Below are positions 46,989-58,199 of a DNA stretch of 64,000 nucleotides, piece by piece. The notes below the pieces were generated by a model. That model saw only the letters and a list, made by a program, of their open reading frames with translations. It had not been told where the DNA came from and made no database searches. A program made the translations under genes and the position numbers. Source of the stretch: Tuctoria greenei (lineage: Eukaryota > Streptophyta > Magnoliopsida > Poales > Poaceae); contig JAYESD010000007.1 in NCBI GenBank assembly GCA_036927565.1, forward strand, positions 7,771,644-7,835,643. The letters are read 5' to 3'. Every line of letters starts with the position of its first letter. The first letter of the stretch is position 1.

Positions 46989-49624
46989 TGTAACACCCTA
47001 ATTCTTTGCATCATGCATCGCATTGCATATATATTCATGCATTAAACATTAATAGAGAAAAAGAAAATAAAGATATAAAGCATGTATTAGGGGATGAATA
47101 TAAAAAAATATAATATGTATAATATATATATATATATATTTAGTTATGAAATAAAAGAAAAGAAAAAAAAGTCTCCGGAAACTTCCGGAAGTTTCCGGGG
47201 GAAGCTTTGCTTCTTCCCGGAACCTTCCGGGCAAACAGTGCCAGCCGGCACTTGGCCGAGCCGGCCTACCCGCGCCGCTCACCCTGGCCCCACCCCACGG
47301 GCTGCGCCCGACGTGTCCTGCGCGCCCAGCCGACCGCACCACGATCGAGCGACGCCTCTCGCGTGCGCCTGGCATGAGCCGCCCGCTCGCCTGACTCCCG
47401 CGCCTGCCCCGCTGGCACCGCTCGCCCTGGCCGCACCGTGCCCCGCCCGGTCGAGCCGCGCCCGACCCCAATCGAGCCCGCACCGCCCGTGCCCTGGCGC
47501 GATGCCGCTCGCCCACGCGCGCCAGAGACCGAGCCGGTCTCTGGATCGATGCCGCGCCTATATAAACACCGCAGGGCTTCGTTTTTTTCCCTCGACACCA
47601 GAAAGCCCTAGCCGCCGGTATAGAAAAAAAGAGGGACCAGAGGGCTGCGCCTCCAGGGAAGAAAAGAGGAGGAAGAGGAAGAAAAAAAAGAGGGCGCCAC
47701 CATCCGCCGGAGATCGTCGTCACCATCGTGTCACCGTCATCGTGCCGCCGGAGGACCTTGCACATCTACTTCGTCTACGCATCGTCCCCATACCACGATC
47801 ATTGAAGCCATCGCATCTACGGTAGGCCTCGTTCTGATGCGAATTTTAGCGAACATATTGAATCTAATAGACGTAGTTTGATCGTAGTAGCACCGTCTTT
47901 TTATTTTCAGCAACATGAATCCCCGCTAAAACCCCCGTAAACTCATATGAACACGTATGAACTAGTTGCATCTAATTAATAAACAACCATAGTTAATTAA
48001 TTATTGAATTGTGCTTGCATGCATGTCATTGCATGTTGATTATTTTGTGTGCATCATATTGAATTGTGTGTATTTTCTTGTATGTATGATCACGCGTAGA
48101 GGAACGTGCTCAAGAGGCCGCATACGAGGATTTCCAAAATCAAGACTTTGAAGCGCTTGAGCAACCCCATCCGTCGGAGCAAGGCAAGTGTCCTTGATCA
48201 TATTGATCCCGTTTTATTAAATGTTTTGTTTGTGAACTTGCATGCTTGTGTCAATATGATGGGAAACCCATACGTAGGAGTTTACTAGCGTTGTTTGCCA
48301 CCCCTTGTCGCCGGGATATACACGATGAGTCAGGTATGGGTATTTTTCTTTTTGCACCGCATCACTACATGGGTTATGGGTAACTTAAATAATGTGGTTG
48401 ACAACTTTAATTACGACAACTTGGGATGGTAATAAGATGATGATTAATTTAGCAATCTGGAATTTAGGAGATCTAAGCGATCATGGTTTTGTGGATGGGT
48501 TGGATGATATGGTGGGTTGCTTGCCTTAGACCTAAGGACCGGTTCATGCGAGAATATACCAGGTCAACAGTGCCACCACAAGGCCAAGTATGGGTGCGGC
48601 GTAGCTGAATAATTAGGAGCGCTGCTAGTATTGTATGGACCATTGGATGGCGCGGGGAATGGGAGTCGAGGAGGACTGCCCTAGGATCCGCATGGCACAT
48701 GAGGGGGCCCGTGGGTGAGAGAATGGAGATTCAAGCCTGCCGGTGAAACCTTAGTGGGCCCGTACATACTAGTAGTCCCTTTTGAAAGGCTATTTTGTGA
48801 TCTCTTGGCCACACACCTACGGAAGTGTGAGACGGCATAATGGAGGTTTCTTAGTCACCGAAAGGTGATGAAATCACGAACATATGGGTAAAGTGGTACA
48901 ACATTTGCAGAGTGTTAAAAACTATCATGATAGCCGTGCTCCCGGTTAAGAGCACCTGGATGACCTACATGATTAGAATTGGACTTGGAATTTTGGGATG
49001 GTTGGTATGGTTTTGGGTTGTCACTTGAGTATTGTCGGTACATGAGAGATTATGAAATTGGCATATGGTATTAATTTTATGGTTGGCTGGTATTAATGGA
49101 TTGCGATGATAAATGAGAACTGTTGGATTTATGGTATGATAATTACTTGGGTCATGAAGGGAAATAAATTCACATAGACATGATAGGCCGCTTTTACATG
49201 TTTATGAAATGTACTTTTCTGCAATTAGCCAGTTTATTCCAATCATTTGTTTAGCCACATGTCATGTATTTCCACACTTGCTGAGTACGACACGTACTCA
49301 CCCATGCAACCCCCCCCCCCCCCCCCCCCCCCCAACAGCTACTGGAGACAATTGGGAGTACGCTGAGGGTCACGCGGAGTACTAGGTTGCGTACCGCCGT
49401 CAATTGCCTGTGGAATGGAGTCGTGCTGCTTAGTTTATTTTCCGCTGCATTATTTAGAGTTTTATCATTTGTGAACTATTGGATTATTGTAATAAAGTAC
49501 TTATTTAATAGTTAATACGTGGTTAACTTCTGTATATCGTTTGTGATGCAACCGTATATGTGTGAGAACTTCCTGGGCACACATATGCGTTACGCTTGGT
49601 TCATATTCGGAACTGAGTGTCACA
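46989..49624 (+). repeat. gypsy-1b 5' LTR (2636 bp)
   Basis: TGTAACACC to GAGTGTCACA. TATATAAA at 47559-47566 in a GC-rich promoter region (47160-47560) suggests transcription start near 47590. A C24 run is at 49310-49333. It lacks the CGGACTAGTCCG arrays of gypsy-1. Confidence 0.93.
47559..47566 (+). promoter_or_regulatory. gypsy-1b LTR TATA box
   Basis: TATATAAA followed 25-35 bases later by the GC-rich leader; the only strong TATA in the LTR on this strand. Confidence 0.6.
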
Positions 49625-49627
49625 AAT

Positions 49628-49640
49628 TGGTATCAGGGAC
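49628..49640 (+). promoter_or_regulatory. gypsy-1b primer-binding site (variant)
   Basis: TGGTATCAGGGAC three bases after the LTR; one mismatch to the initiator tRNA-Met PBS within its first ten bases. The leader 49641-50035 holds no recognised ORF. Confidence 0.8.
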
Positions 49641-50035
49641 ACGTTGACCGTAGGACGCAAGCCTAGGTAGAATGGACACTTTAGAGCACTTAGGAACACT
49701 CTTCTAATCTGCTATTTTTGAAATTTTTTGCTGCTGTTCTGTTCCCTTATTTTCAGCTGCAAAAAGTATCGATCGCTGGTGCGTTTTTGATAAAAATTTT
49801 CAGAAGTGAGCAATATTAGGTGCTGCTGTTTTTGCTGCTTAAATTTTCGTGAAAAAAGTGTGTTTTGCTTCTGTTATGTGTGGGTAAAATTATTGTGTTG
49901 GCTACTGCATTTTTCTCTCTATCTTTTCGTTCTTTTGGAACCGCTGCACCGCTCTTTTTCCGCCATTTTAGCTGCTGCAATTTTCAGATTTGTATTCCGT
50001 TATTCTTTCCTCTAATGTATTCTCGTTTTCTGTAG

Positions 50036-50884
50036 ATGGCCCGCACCAAGACGACCCCCCGTAAGTCGACCGGTGGACTTGTGCCCCCGCATAGGCTGGC
50101 CAGTCGCTCTCCGGCCATCGATCCCCGTCACCCCGTGGTGATCCGTTCTGACGGCAGGGCCACAGGATGACTGCGACTTCGTCTCCGGGCCCTACTTCGT
50201 GAGGCTGACTACCGTCACCACAGCCTCTCGCTCTCCTACCACACTACTGGAGTGCAGCGCCCCGGCAGGAAGGAGTGGAGCTGCAAGATCTACATCTACT
50301 ATGGTGATGAGTTGGTGAAGACCCACAGCAGTCCTGCTTGGAGGAGCTCCCGCCGATATGCAGAGCAGGATGCTAGCTGGGAAGCAGCCACCTTTTGGAG
50401 TCACGCCCGCTGTTTCCGTCTGGAGGACACGGTGCACGCCTTCGTTCCGCAGCATCCCAGTGGTACTGCGGGCTTCGTCTCCAGGCACGTGGAGGGACCC
50501 CTGGACCTCCCGCAGTCTCGTCAGACTGTTGACGACGTGGCCCAGCTCAGTGCCCGACTTCAGAGGGCGCATCAGGAGATTCAGGATGGACGTGACCTCG
50601 CCCAGCGCCACGAGGCAGTGATCAGGAGGTATCATCGGATCACCGACGAGGACCCGGACGACTACGCGTCCGACACCTCGACGTGGACCCCAGACTCTCC
50701 AGACCATCGCGACGGCCAGTGTGAGTCGTCTTCTGAGGAGTCCTCTGACGAGGAGCCTTCCAGTGTGGCGTCTACCGCACCACTGCCGCCTGCTGCCTCA
50801 CCACCACAGGACCCCGAGGACCTCGAGGACCCCGACGACGACGACGACGAGGACCCGGAGGAGTTCCCGCTTGACGACGAGTAG
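50036..50884 (+). pseudogene. Histone H3-tail-mimic ORF of gypsy-1b, 282 codons, one in-frame TGA
   Basis: ATG at 50036 directly follows TTTTCTGTAG, acceptor-like. The N-terminus MARTKTTPRKSTGG matches histone H3 (ARTKQTARKSTGG) at 11 of 13 residues after Met, keeping R2, T3, K4, R8, K9, S10 and T11 in register; PxxxLA around residues 16-21 also matches. K14, K18 and K27 are not kept. TGA at codon 45 (GGATGACTG, consistent with CGA to TGA at a CpG) interrupts a frame that then continues to 50884 with EADYRHHSLSLSYHTTG, RKEWSCKIYIYYGDELVKTH, a helical LSARLQRAHQEIQD stretch and a tail with EDPDDDDDEDPEEFPLDDE. It lies between PBS and gag. Role unknown; binding of histone-tail readers or enzymes is inference. 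GTAAGT at 50061-50066 inside the mimic is also a donor-like sequence. Confidence 0.8.
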
Positions 50885-51190
50885 TCCTCGACCTATGCCA
50901 TGACTCAAGGATAGGCACACCCCCATTAGTTAAATAAGAGCGACGTAGACGTACTTGTGTGACCTTGAGTTGTGCTACTTCTTTTATGATTTTTGTCAAT
51001 TTTGTTTGGTGCTTGTTTGAGTGCTTGTGTGCTTAGTAGAGAGTTGTGGGATGCTTCGGCACTTGTTCACATCCTCATATAGGTCTATATTAATAAAGGA
51101 TTGTTTAGTGTCACATCCTTGATGTATATAGTTGGGACGTTTCTTTCCAATTTCTAAATTCTTCTGTCTCCACCCTTCTTTCACCAACAG

Positions 51191-51571
51191 ATGGTGAGAA
51201 CTCGTAACCAGAGGGATGCCAACAATGAGAAGGAGCGCAATGAAGTACCTCAGAACAACCAGGGACATGCTCATGGAGCTATCAATATTGAACAACTGTT
51301 AGCTATGCAGAACCAGCTCATGCAGACCATGATACAGACAATGGGACAGCTGCAAGCTGGCAACAACAATCAGTATCATATACCGCCACCGCCACCACCC
51401 CAGCCACACCACAACCGGTTGGGAGAGTTCATGAGGACCAGGCCGCCTACCTTTGCACAAGCCACATACCCAATGGAAGCTGATGATTGGCTGAAGTCCA
51501 TTGAGAAGAAAGTTTCTATTGTCCAGTGCACTGATAGGGAGAAGGTTCTCTTTGCATCACATCAACTAGTA
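51191..51571 (+). pseudogene. gypsy-1b gag N-terminal fragment
   Basis: ATG at 51191 follows CTTTCACCAACAG. About 127 residues match gypsy-1 gag (MVRTRNQRDANNE, NIEQLLAMQNQL, RLGEFMRTRPPTFAQA, EKVLFASHQLV) and then the frame runs into LTR sequence. The 306-base gap from the H3-like ORF is noncoding. Confidence 0.92.
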
Positions 51572-52570
51572 GGAGCGCTGCTAGTATTGTATGGACCATT
51601 GGATGGCGCGGGGAATGGGAGTCGAGGAGGACTGCCCTGGGATCCGCATGGCACACGAGGGGGCCCGTGGGTGGGAGAATGGAGATTCAAGCCTGCCGGT
51701 GAAACCTTAGTGGGCCCGTACATACTAGTAGTCCCTTTTGAAAGGCTATTTTGTGATCTCTTGGCCACACAGCTACGGAAGTGTGAGACAGCATAATGGA
51801 GGTTTCTTAGTCACCGAAAGGTGATGAAATCACGAACATGTGGGTAAAGTGGTACAACCTCCGCAGAGTGTTAAAAACTATCATGATAGTCGTGCTCCCG
51901 GTTAAGAGCACCTGGATGACCTACATGATTAGAATTAGACTTGGAATTTTGGGATGGTTGGTATGGTTTTGGGTTGTCACTTGAGTATTGTCGGTACATG
52001 AGAGATTATGAAATTGGCATATGGTATTAATTTTATGGTTGGCTGGTATTAATGGATTGCGATGATAAATGAGAACTGTTGGATTTATGGTATGATAATT
52101 ACTTGGGTCATGAAGTGAAATAAATTCACATAGACATGATAGGCTGCTTTTACATGTTTATGAAATGTACTTTTCTGCAATTAGTCAGTTTATTCCAATC
52201 ATTTGTTTAGCCACATGTCATCTATTTCCACACTTGTTGAGTACGACACGTACTCACCCTTGCAATCCCCCCCCCCCCAACAGCTACTGGAGACAATTGG
52301 GAGTACCCTGAGGATCACGCGGAGTACTAGGTTGCGTACCGCCGTCAATTGCCTGTGGAATGGAGTCGTGCTGCTTAGTTTATTTTCCGCTGCATTATTT
52401 AGAGTTTTATCATTTTTGAACTATTGGATTATTGTAATAAAGTACTTATTTAATAGTTAAGACGTGGTTAAATTCTGTATATCGTTTGTGATGCAACCGT
52501 ATATGTGTGATGAACTTCCTGGGCACACATATGCGTTACGCTTGGTTCATATTCGGAACCGGGTGTCACA
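51572..52570 (+). repeat. gypsy-1b truncated 3' LTR (about 1.0 kb)
   Basis: Aligns to 48622-49624 of the 5' LTR from GGAGCGCTGCTAG onwards; the first ~1.63 kb are missing. The C run is 12 here against 24 in the 5' LTR. Confidence 0.95.
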
Positions 52571-53138
52571 TTGAGTGTTCAATAGGATCGTGGGCTATTT
52601 TGATGTCACTCTCATTGTCACATAGGAGAGGGATATGGCGCAGGTTTATGCCATAGTCCCTAAGAGTTTGTCGCATCCAAAGAAGTTGTGCACAACAACT
52701 TCCGGCGGCGACATACTCCACTTCGGCTGTGGAAAGAGCAATGGAGTTTTGTTTCTTTGAGGACCAAGACACTAGAGATCTACCAAGGAATTGGAAAGTT
52801 CCCGATGTACTCTTCCTATCAACTTTGCACCCCGCATAGTCCGCATCGGAATATCCAATGAGGTTGAACTTGGAGCCGTTGGGGTACCAAAGTCATAGGC
52901 TTGGTGTGTGAACCAAATATCTAAGAATTCTCTTAACGGTGATCAAATGACACACTTTTTGAGCGGCTTGAAATCTAGCACACATACACACACTAAGCAT
53001 GACATCGGGCCTAGATGCACATAAGTAAAGCAATGAGCCTATCATGGAAAGATATACCTTTTGGTGCACATTTGGACCATCTTCATTGAGATCGAGATGA
53101 CCATGGTTGCCATAGGAGCCTTGATGCGTTTGGCCTTG
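52571..53138 (-). pseudogene. copia-3b RNase H, N-terminal piece
   Basis: Reads YLSMIGSLLYLCASRPDVM, SWSSKKQNSIALSTAEVEYV and RDYGINLRHIPLLCDNESD, broken by frameshifts near 52900 and 53100. Lies between the gypsy-1b and gypsy-2 insertions; TCTAT at 53139-53143 is the gypsy-2 target. Confidence 0.88.
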
Positions 53139-53143
53139 TCTAT

Positions 53144-54312
53144 TGTTGGTATTTCTTAACACCACAGAGTTATCCGCAAGCGCACGAAAATACTGTTGTA
53201 GCACTTCCCCTTAATGAGTATTCTCAAGGGTATCAAATCCAAAGAACGTGGGTGCTAATCTTTCGAACTAGCTCACCCAGGGACACAAAGTTGCAGTAGA
53301 TGCTTGCTTCGGGCACGGGCTTACTCCTAGCAATACTAGGACGACTCCCGCCAAGAGCCTATGGCATAGCCGAACGTGGAGGATTACGAAGGACAGATAG
53401 GGCTGTCACCACCTACTGCCTACCTCTTCAATCTGTGGGTCTACGAGATATACACTGATGATTTATAACCTAAGCACCACACTTACGTTCTAAATCACTA
53501 CTCTAGTTGTTTCGAACACAAAGCTACAACTAGAGCCTCTAATGAATTAAAGCAGTGAACCCACAAGTAACTACTTGTTCAAACTACCAAGAATAAAAGA
53601 TCAAACTTGTATTGAATTCACAAAGGCTTACTTGATTGAGTAAAACCTTTGTAGGGGTACAAGTGTAGAAGAGGGACCTGACAAGCCCAAGCCTCCTTCT
53701 CTTAGACTCTTCACCACACTCTCCTTCTACTTTGGTAGCCTCTAGGAATACTCTAAACCTTTGGGGTGTAGCACTATTCTCAACTTTTGGTGTGTGTGAG
53801 AAGTGATGTGAGGGGGTCTATTTATAGGTGGAGAAGGGTCGGTTCCTACCACAATTAACGCGCGAATAAGTCACCATTGACTCCAAGGAGCCGGGAGGAG
53901 CCAACACGTGTAATTTGACCGGGTTTGGCACCAGGAAGGGGTCGGCCGAACCCCTGGTTCGGCCGACCTGGTCAAACCTCCCCTCAGGGAGTGCTTCCTC
54001 CAGGTGGCTCCCAGGTGGGCCCCCTTGATGTATATGGGTGCAACACCGTTGGATCCCCTCGTATTCTTCTGTTTGTGGGCCATTTGATCCATGTGTTGCC
54101 ACGTGTCATCGCCTGATTCGTTGAAATCCATTTTCATGGATTAATCCCTGCATGTTTTGGTATTTTAGGTAATAATTCACCTGCATACAAATAAACACCA
54201 ACACTTGTGGAATTGGGTTAGTGTATAGCCCTACCACTATGTTTTGTGTTTCTTTTATGCACATTATGAGGTGAATTGACGGTCAAAATATGGTACTTAA
54301 GGACCGTCAACA
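53144..54312 (-). repeat. gypsy-2 3' LTR (1169 bp)
   Basis: Minus strand TGTTGACGGTCC to ACCAACA; TCTAT precedes it at 53139-53143. GTGTGGGAGAGTT (54313-54325, minus) is the polypurine tract. Compared with the solo LTR at 36584 it lacks 59 bp after AAAGTTG (about 53293), a deletion flanked by TTG microhomology. Confidence 0.93.
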
Positions 54313-55921
54313 AACTCTCCCACACTTAGTGCTTTGCTCGTCCTCGAGTGAAGGCAAGAAGAACTAGATTGTTGTCATGAATTTGCTATAAGGTAGAAAA
54401 TAAGGATACTAGATATTTCAACTTATACCTGAATTCATAGATCCCCTTTGTGTATGTGGCTACCACATCAATCTTGGGTGTTTGAAAAGTGGAACGGTTA
54501 GAATGAATTTCCCTTGGATCATTCTCTACTGAAATGATTTGGCAATTGCTATATTTGAAAGTCATAGGAAAATTTGCCCTTGCCTTCTCGATCGGAATCT
54601 CTCAAATCTCTCAAAGTGTTTGAGTCCTCACCATGACATGTTTTGCCAATTCTTGTCCCTATACTAAAAGTGGCTATATCTGGAGCTTGCTAGGGATGAA
54701 TGTGGCACACATTTGCAATGCATATGTTACTAAGTCAAAAACTTGATCCTATGAGAGACTTATGCAATGAACAAAGTGAAGGGAAAATTCTTGTGCACAT
54801 GAATGGAATGGAGGGGTGAGGTGATAACTCCCATAAATTTGCTCTTTTTTTAAGGATGAAACATGGCTACTTTTTTTTGAGCACTCTTACTCTTTTTCAA
54901 GAGTGGATGCTTTTTCTTCTTCTTGTAGCCATGTCTTCTACTCCTTTTTATTTTTAGAGAGGCTTTCATGTATTGTATGGAGTTTCTTTTTGACGGATGG
55001 GTAATCGATGGGTGCAAACTCTCAATGTGAGAAATTTTGCATGAATGGAGTGCACAAGAGTTTTCAATTCAAAAAGTTCATGCATGTCACTCAATTGGGT
55101 CACGGGTTTGACAAAGTTCAATGAAAAACAAAGTGGCATATGCTTGTGGTTTTCAATGAATGTATCATATGGCCTTGGTGGGTATATAAATTTCCAACGA
55201 GAGATTTAGGCAAAGTTCAAGACTTCAAATAGTTACAAATGTCAAAATCAATTTCAAGCAAAAGGATGATTTCTAAAGAACTCATTTACCATATCACAAT
55301 AGTCGAATACCTAGATGATGTGTTTTTCCTATTGAATTATGGGAATCATAAAAAAGGTAATGAATTGAAATATAAAGTGTTCAAATTTTCAGCTTAAGCA
55401 AATTCTTGACTACCAAATTGTTTTTTTCAATTTGTTGAGTTGATTCATTTTAGATATGCAATGAAAAATATGAAATCAACTCAAACAGCAGGGTAGCGCA
55501 TAAAATTGGGGAAAAGAAATCCAAACTAATTTTCTAGAGCGAAACGGAGTCTTAAGGTGCAGAAAACAAGTCGGCGGACCAGGGGGTTCGACCGACCTCC
55601 TGTTGGCTCTTCTATGGCTCTGTTTCGTCGTGTCATTTTGCTCATTCGGTCGTGACGTGTTTTGATATGCAACGTTGATTTTTCACGTCGGGATTTCGTG
55701 ACTTGGAGACATGTTTCCCCCACACTTGTTTCCTGAATTCTTTATTCAACAAAATAAGCTAAAGGGGGAACTTTACCGGTGTTAGATGAACTGGTAAGTT
55801 CACTTTATTGAAATCAAAATATGGGATGCTTACATTATTTATCCTATCTTTAGAAAACAAATGTTTTTTTTTAAAATAAAATCCTAAGTAGTAAGCATCC
55901 TATGCTGTCGGGACATCTAAA
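54313..55921 (-). other. gypsy-2 3' noncoding internal region
   Basis: AT-rich, no ORF of note. It lies between the accessory ORF and the LTR, where Athila elements often have long untranslated sequence. Confidence 0.6.
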
Positions 55922-56752
55922 CTATGGTGCGTTGTAGATGTCAGGATACCCGACAACATTGCATAAGCGCCGCAGTTTGGCGCTCATGCCACGGTGAACA
56001 CTGTCAATCTCCTCCTTGAGGGACATGATGTCGTCCTTCAGTTCTGCCCTCTCGATGCGCCCTTCAGCCACTAAGTCAGCCAGCTTCTTGTTCTCAAAGC
56101 AGAGAGAAGCGAACTCCTTGGTCAGCTGTGCCACTTTAGGGGCACGAGGAGAGTCCTCATCACTGCCCTCGAACTGACCGGGTGGCCCGTTGATGGCAGG
56201 TGGTGGGACGTGTCGCCTAATCTTGGTGGGCTACGAGCCTGTCGACTCCTCCATCGCCAGATTATCCACGCGCTTGAATAGGCCCTTAGCGTAGCTTCCT
56301 TCGGGTTTGTGCACTCCGTAGATAAGAAAGCGATCTCCCATATGTTGCAGCAAGGTACAGGTGGGCGTCTTGTAGTGGTGGCTCACTACATCGCGCTTCT
56401 TAGTCTTCAGTGTGTACATGAACTCCTCGCTGGGCAGCAACAATGGGAGAGAATCGTCTATTCCATGGAAAAGACGTGTCTTGACTGGGTTCAATCCAGC
56501 CAAAGTCGGACGGCATGGAGTCGTCGACTTCATCGGTGTTCTCCGAGGGGAGAGCGACCAGACAGCGCTACGAGGTGTAGGGATGTGCCCGCGCGGAGTC
56601 GTCGCAGGCAGGATCATGGCAAGGGGCTTGACATGGATCACCATGATGGACTCCAAGGCGAGAGAAGTTTTGTCGTTGGCCGGCGTAATGTCCCGGCTCA
56701 GGTTGAAGGTTGAGCTGGAGGAGGCGTGAGGCACAATCTTCTTGTCGGCCAT
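55922..56752 (-). pseudogene. gypsy-2 accessory ORF 3' of integrase, 276 codons, one in-frame TAG
   Basis: ATG at 56752 (MADKKIVPHASSSS) opens a frame to 55922 with TAG at about 56232 after EESTGS (TCG TAG CCC), and the same frame continues with PTKIRRHVPPPAINGPPG, a Leu/Glu/Lys heptad-like stretch (LTKEFASLCFENKKLADLVA, RAELKDDIMSLKEEID) and ends DIYNAP. Mid-part FMYTLKTKKRDVVSHHYKTP and YGVHKPEGSYAKGLFKRVDN look folded. No membrane helix, so it is not obviously the Athila env-like product. Function unknown. Confidence 0.6.
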
Positions 56753-57049
56753 GACGAGGACGGGAGGAAGATGATGATTCAATGAGGTGTATAACTTTCC
56801 CCTCTGTTTCCATTATTTAAGTAGGCGGGGGACAACGCGTTTCACCGAGGATTTGTGGAGGATATCGAGGAGGATTAACAAGAGAAAACAGAACTCGAAC
56901 GGCACAAAGGGAGAGTCGGCCGACCCTAAGGTTCGGTCGACCCCCTTCTGGCTCCGTTCGGGCCAATTTTCTCAGGTCGATTAAATGGGCCTCATAGATG
57001 AAGAATTGGATGGGCCCATTAGTTGGACGTGGATAATTTAAACAGAATT

Positions 57050-58072
57050 GAAAGAAATGGCATGGAAATTGATTAGATTTACCACGCCAAATTCTTTTTC
57101 TGTATCCTTTTGGGAATTGAGAAATAATTTGAGTCGGTGCCCATTCACTTTGAATAATTGACCGTCATCACCTTGGAGTGCAATTGCTCCATAGGATGAA
57201 GTCTCTACTACAGTGAAGGGTCCTTCCCATTTACTTCTAAGCTTCCCATGTCCAAAGAGTTTAACCCTAGAGTTAAAGAGTAAAACTTTATCTCTAGGTT
57301 TGAACTCTTTCGGCGTAATCCTCTTATCGTGTCATCTTTTGGTTCTCTCTTTATAAATTATGGCATTGTGGTATGCCTTATCTCTCCATTCCTCCAACTC
57401 AGAGATTTGCTTCAATCGGTGATTTCCAACTTTGTTAAGATTCATGTTCCACCTCTTGATGGCCCAATACGCTCTATGTTCCAATTCTACGGGAAGATGG
57501 CAAGTCTTCCCATAGACAAGTTGGAAAGAAGACATGCCGATAGGTGTCTTGTAGGCAGTAAGATATGCCCACAATGCGTCTGGTAGCTTTTGCTTCCATC
57601 CCGTTCCCATTTCCAGGACAGTCTTTTGCATAATATTCTTAATTTGCTTATTAGATGTTTCCGTTTGACCACTTGTCTGTGGGTGGTATGGGGTAGCAAT
57701 GTTATGCTGGACTCCAAGTTCCCTTAAAAAGTTCCAGAAGATCTTATCTATGAAATAAGACCCTCCATCACTTATGACCACACGGGGAGTTCCAAAGCGT
57801 GGGAAAATGATCTCATGGAACATTTTCCTTGCTTGCTTGGAATCAACATTTTTGCATGGCAATGCTTCTACCCATTTTAACACATAATCAACGGCAACCA
57901 GAATATACTCGCAATCATAAGACCTAGGAAAAGGTCCCATGAAATCAATACCCCATACATCAAATTCCACTTGGAGATTGTATGTTAGGGGCATCGCATC
58001 GCGAGCAGAGATTCCTCCATGGTTCTGGCATTTCCAACATCTGCGAATGACTTCCTTGGTATCTTCATACAT
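57050..58072 (-). pseudogene. gypsy-2 integrase
   Basis: Zinc-region Cys pair RRCWKCQNHG, then the catalytic triad in GIDFMGPFPRS, VISDGGSYF and SGQTETSNKQ, all intact, and the C-terminal part (SSFQLVYGKTCHLPVELEH, ELEEWRDKAYHNA). A TGG-to-TGA change at about 57334 after ERTKR interrupts the last stretch (HDKRITPKEFKPRDKVLLF, KLRSKWEGPF), which stays in frame to about 57050. Confidence 0.9.
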
Positions 58073-58199
58073 TGAAGGCCAATAGAATCCACTCTGCCAG
58101 ATCTTTGCCTGAGTACAGTAAACACCATAATGACCACCATAGGGGCCAGCATGGCATTTCTCTATAATTTTAGTGCCCTTGATTGATGGGATGCACTTT

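Larger units (their letters stand above)
46989..52570 (+). mobile_element. gypsy-1b: internally deleted gypsy-1 relative carrying a histone-H3-like ORF (5582 bp)
   Basis: Plus strand; perfect 5-bp target duplication TTGAG (46984-46988 and 52571-52575). A complete 5' LTR, PBS, leader, H3-like ORF and the gag N-terminus are followed by an abrupt joint at about 51570 into the middle of the 3' LTR. Protease, RT and integrase are gone. Gag is closely related to gypsy-1 gag (NIEQLLAMQNQLMQTMIQTM). Confidence 0.93.

Noticed and set aside
47094..47825. Long Pro/Arg/Ser-rich ORFs on both strands of the gypsy-1b LTR
   Set aside because: They are products of the GC-rich LTR promoter, present in several frames, with no domain or codon signal.
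50036..50884. The H3-like ORF as a genuine histone H3 or CENH3 gene
   Set aside because: Similarity ends after about 21 residues; there is no histone fold, and it lies inside a retrotransposon between PBS and gag.
46989..52570. gypsy-1b as two independent solo LTRs
   Set aside because: One TTGAG duplication encloses both LTR segments, and PBS, leader and gag lie between them.
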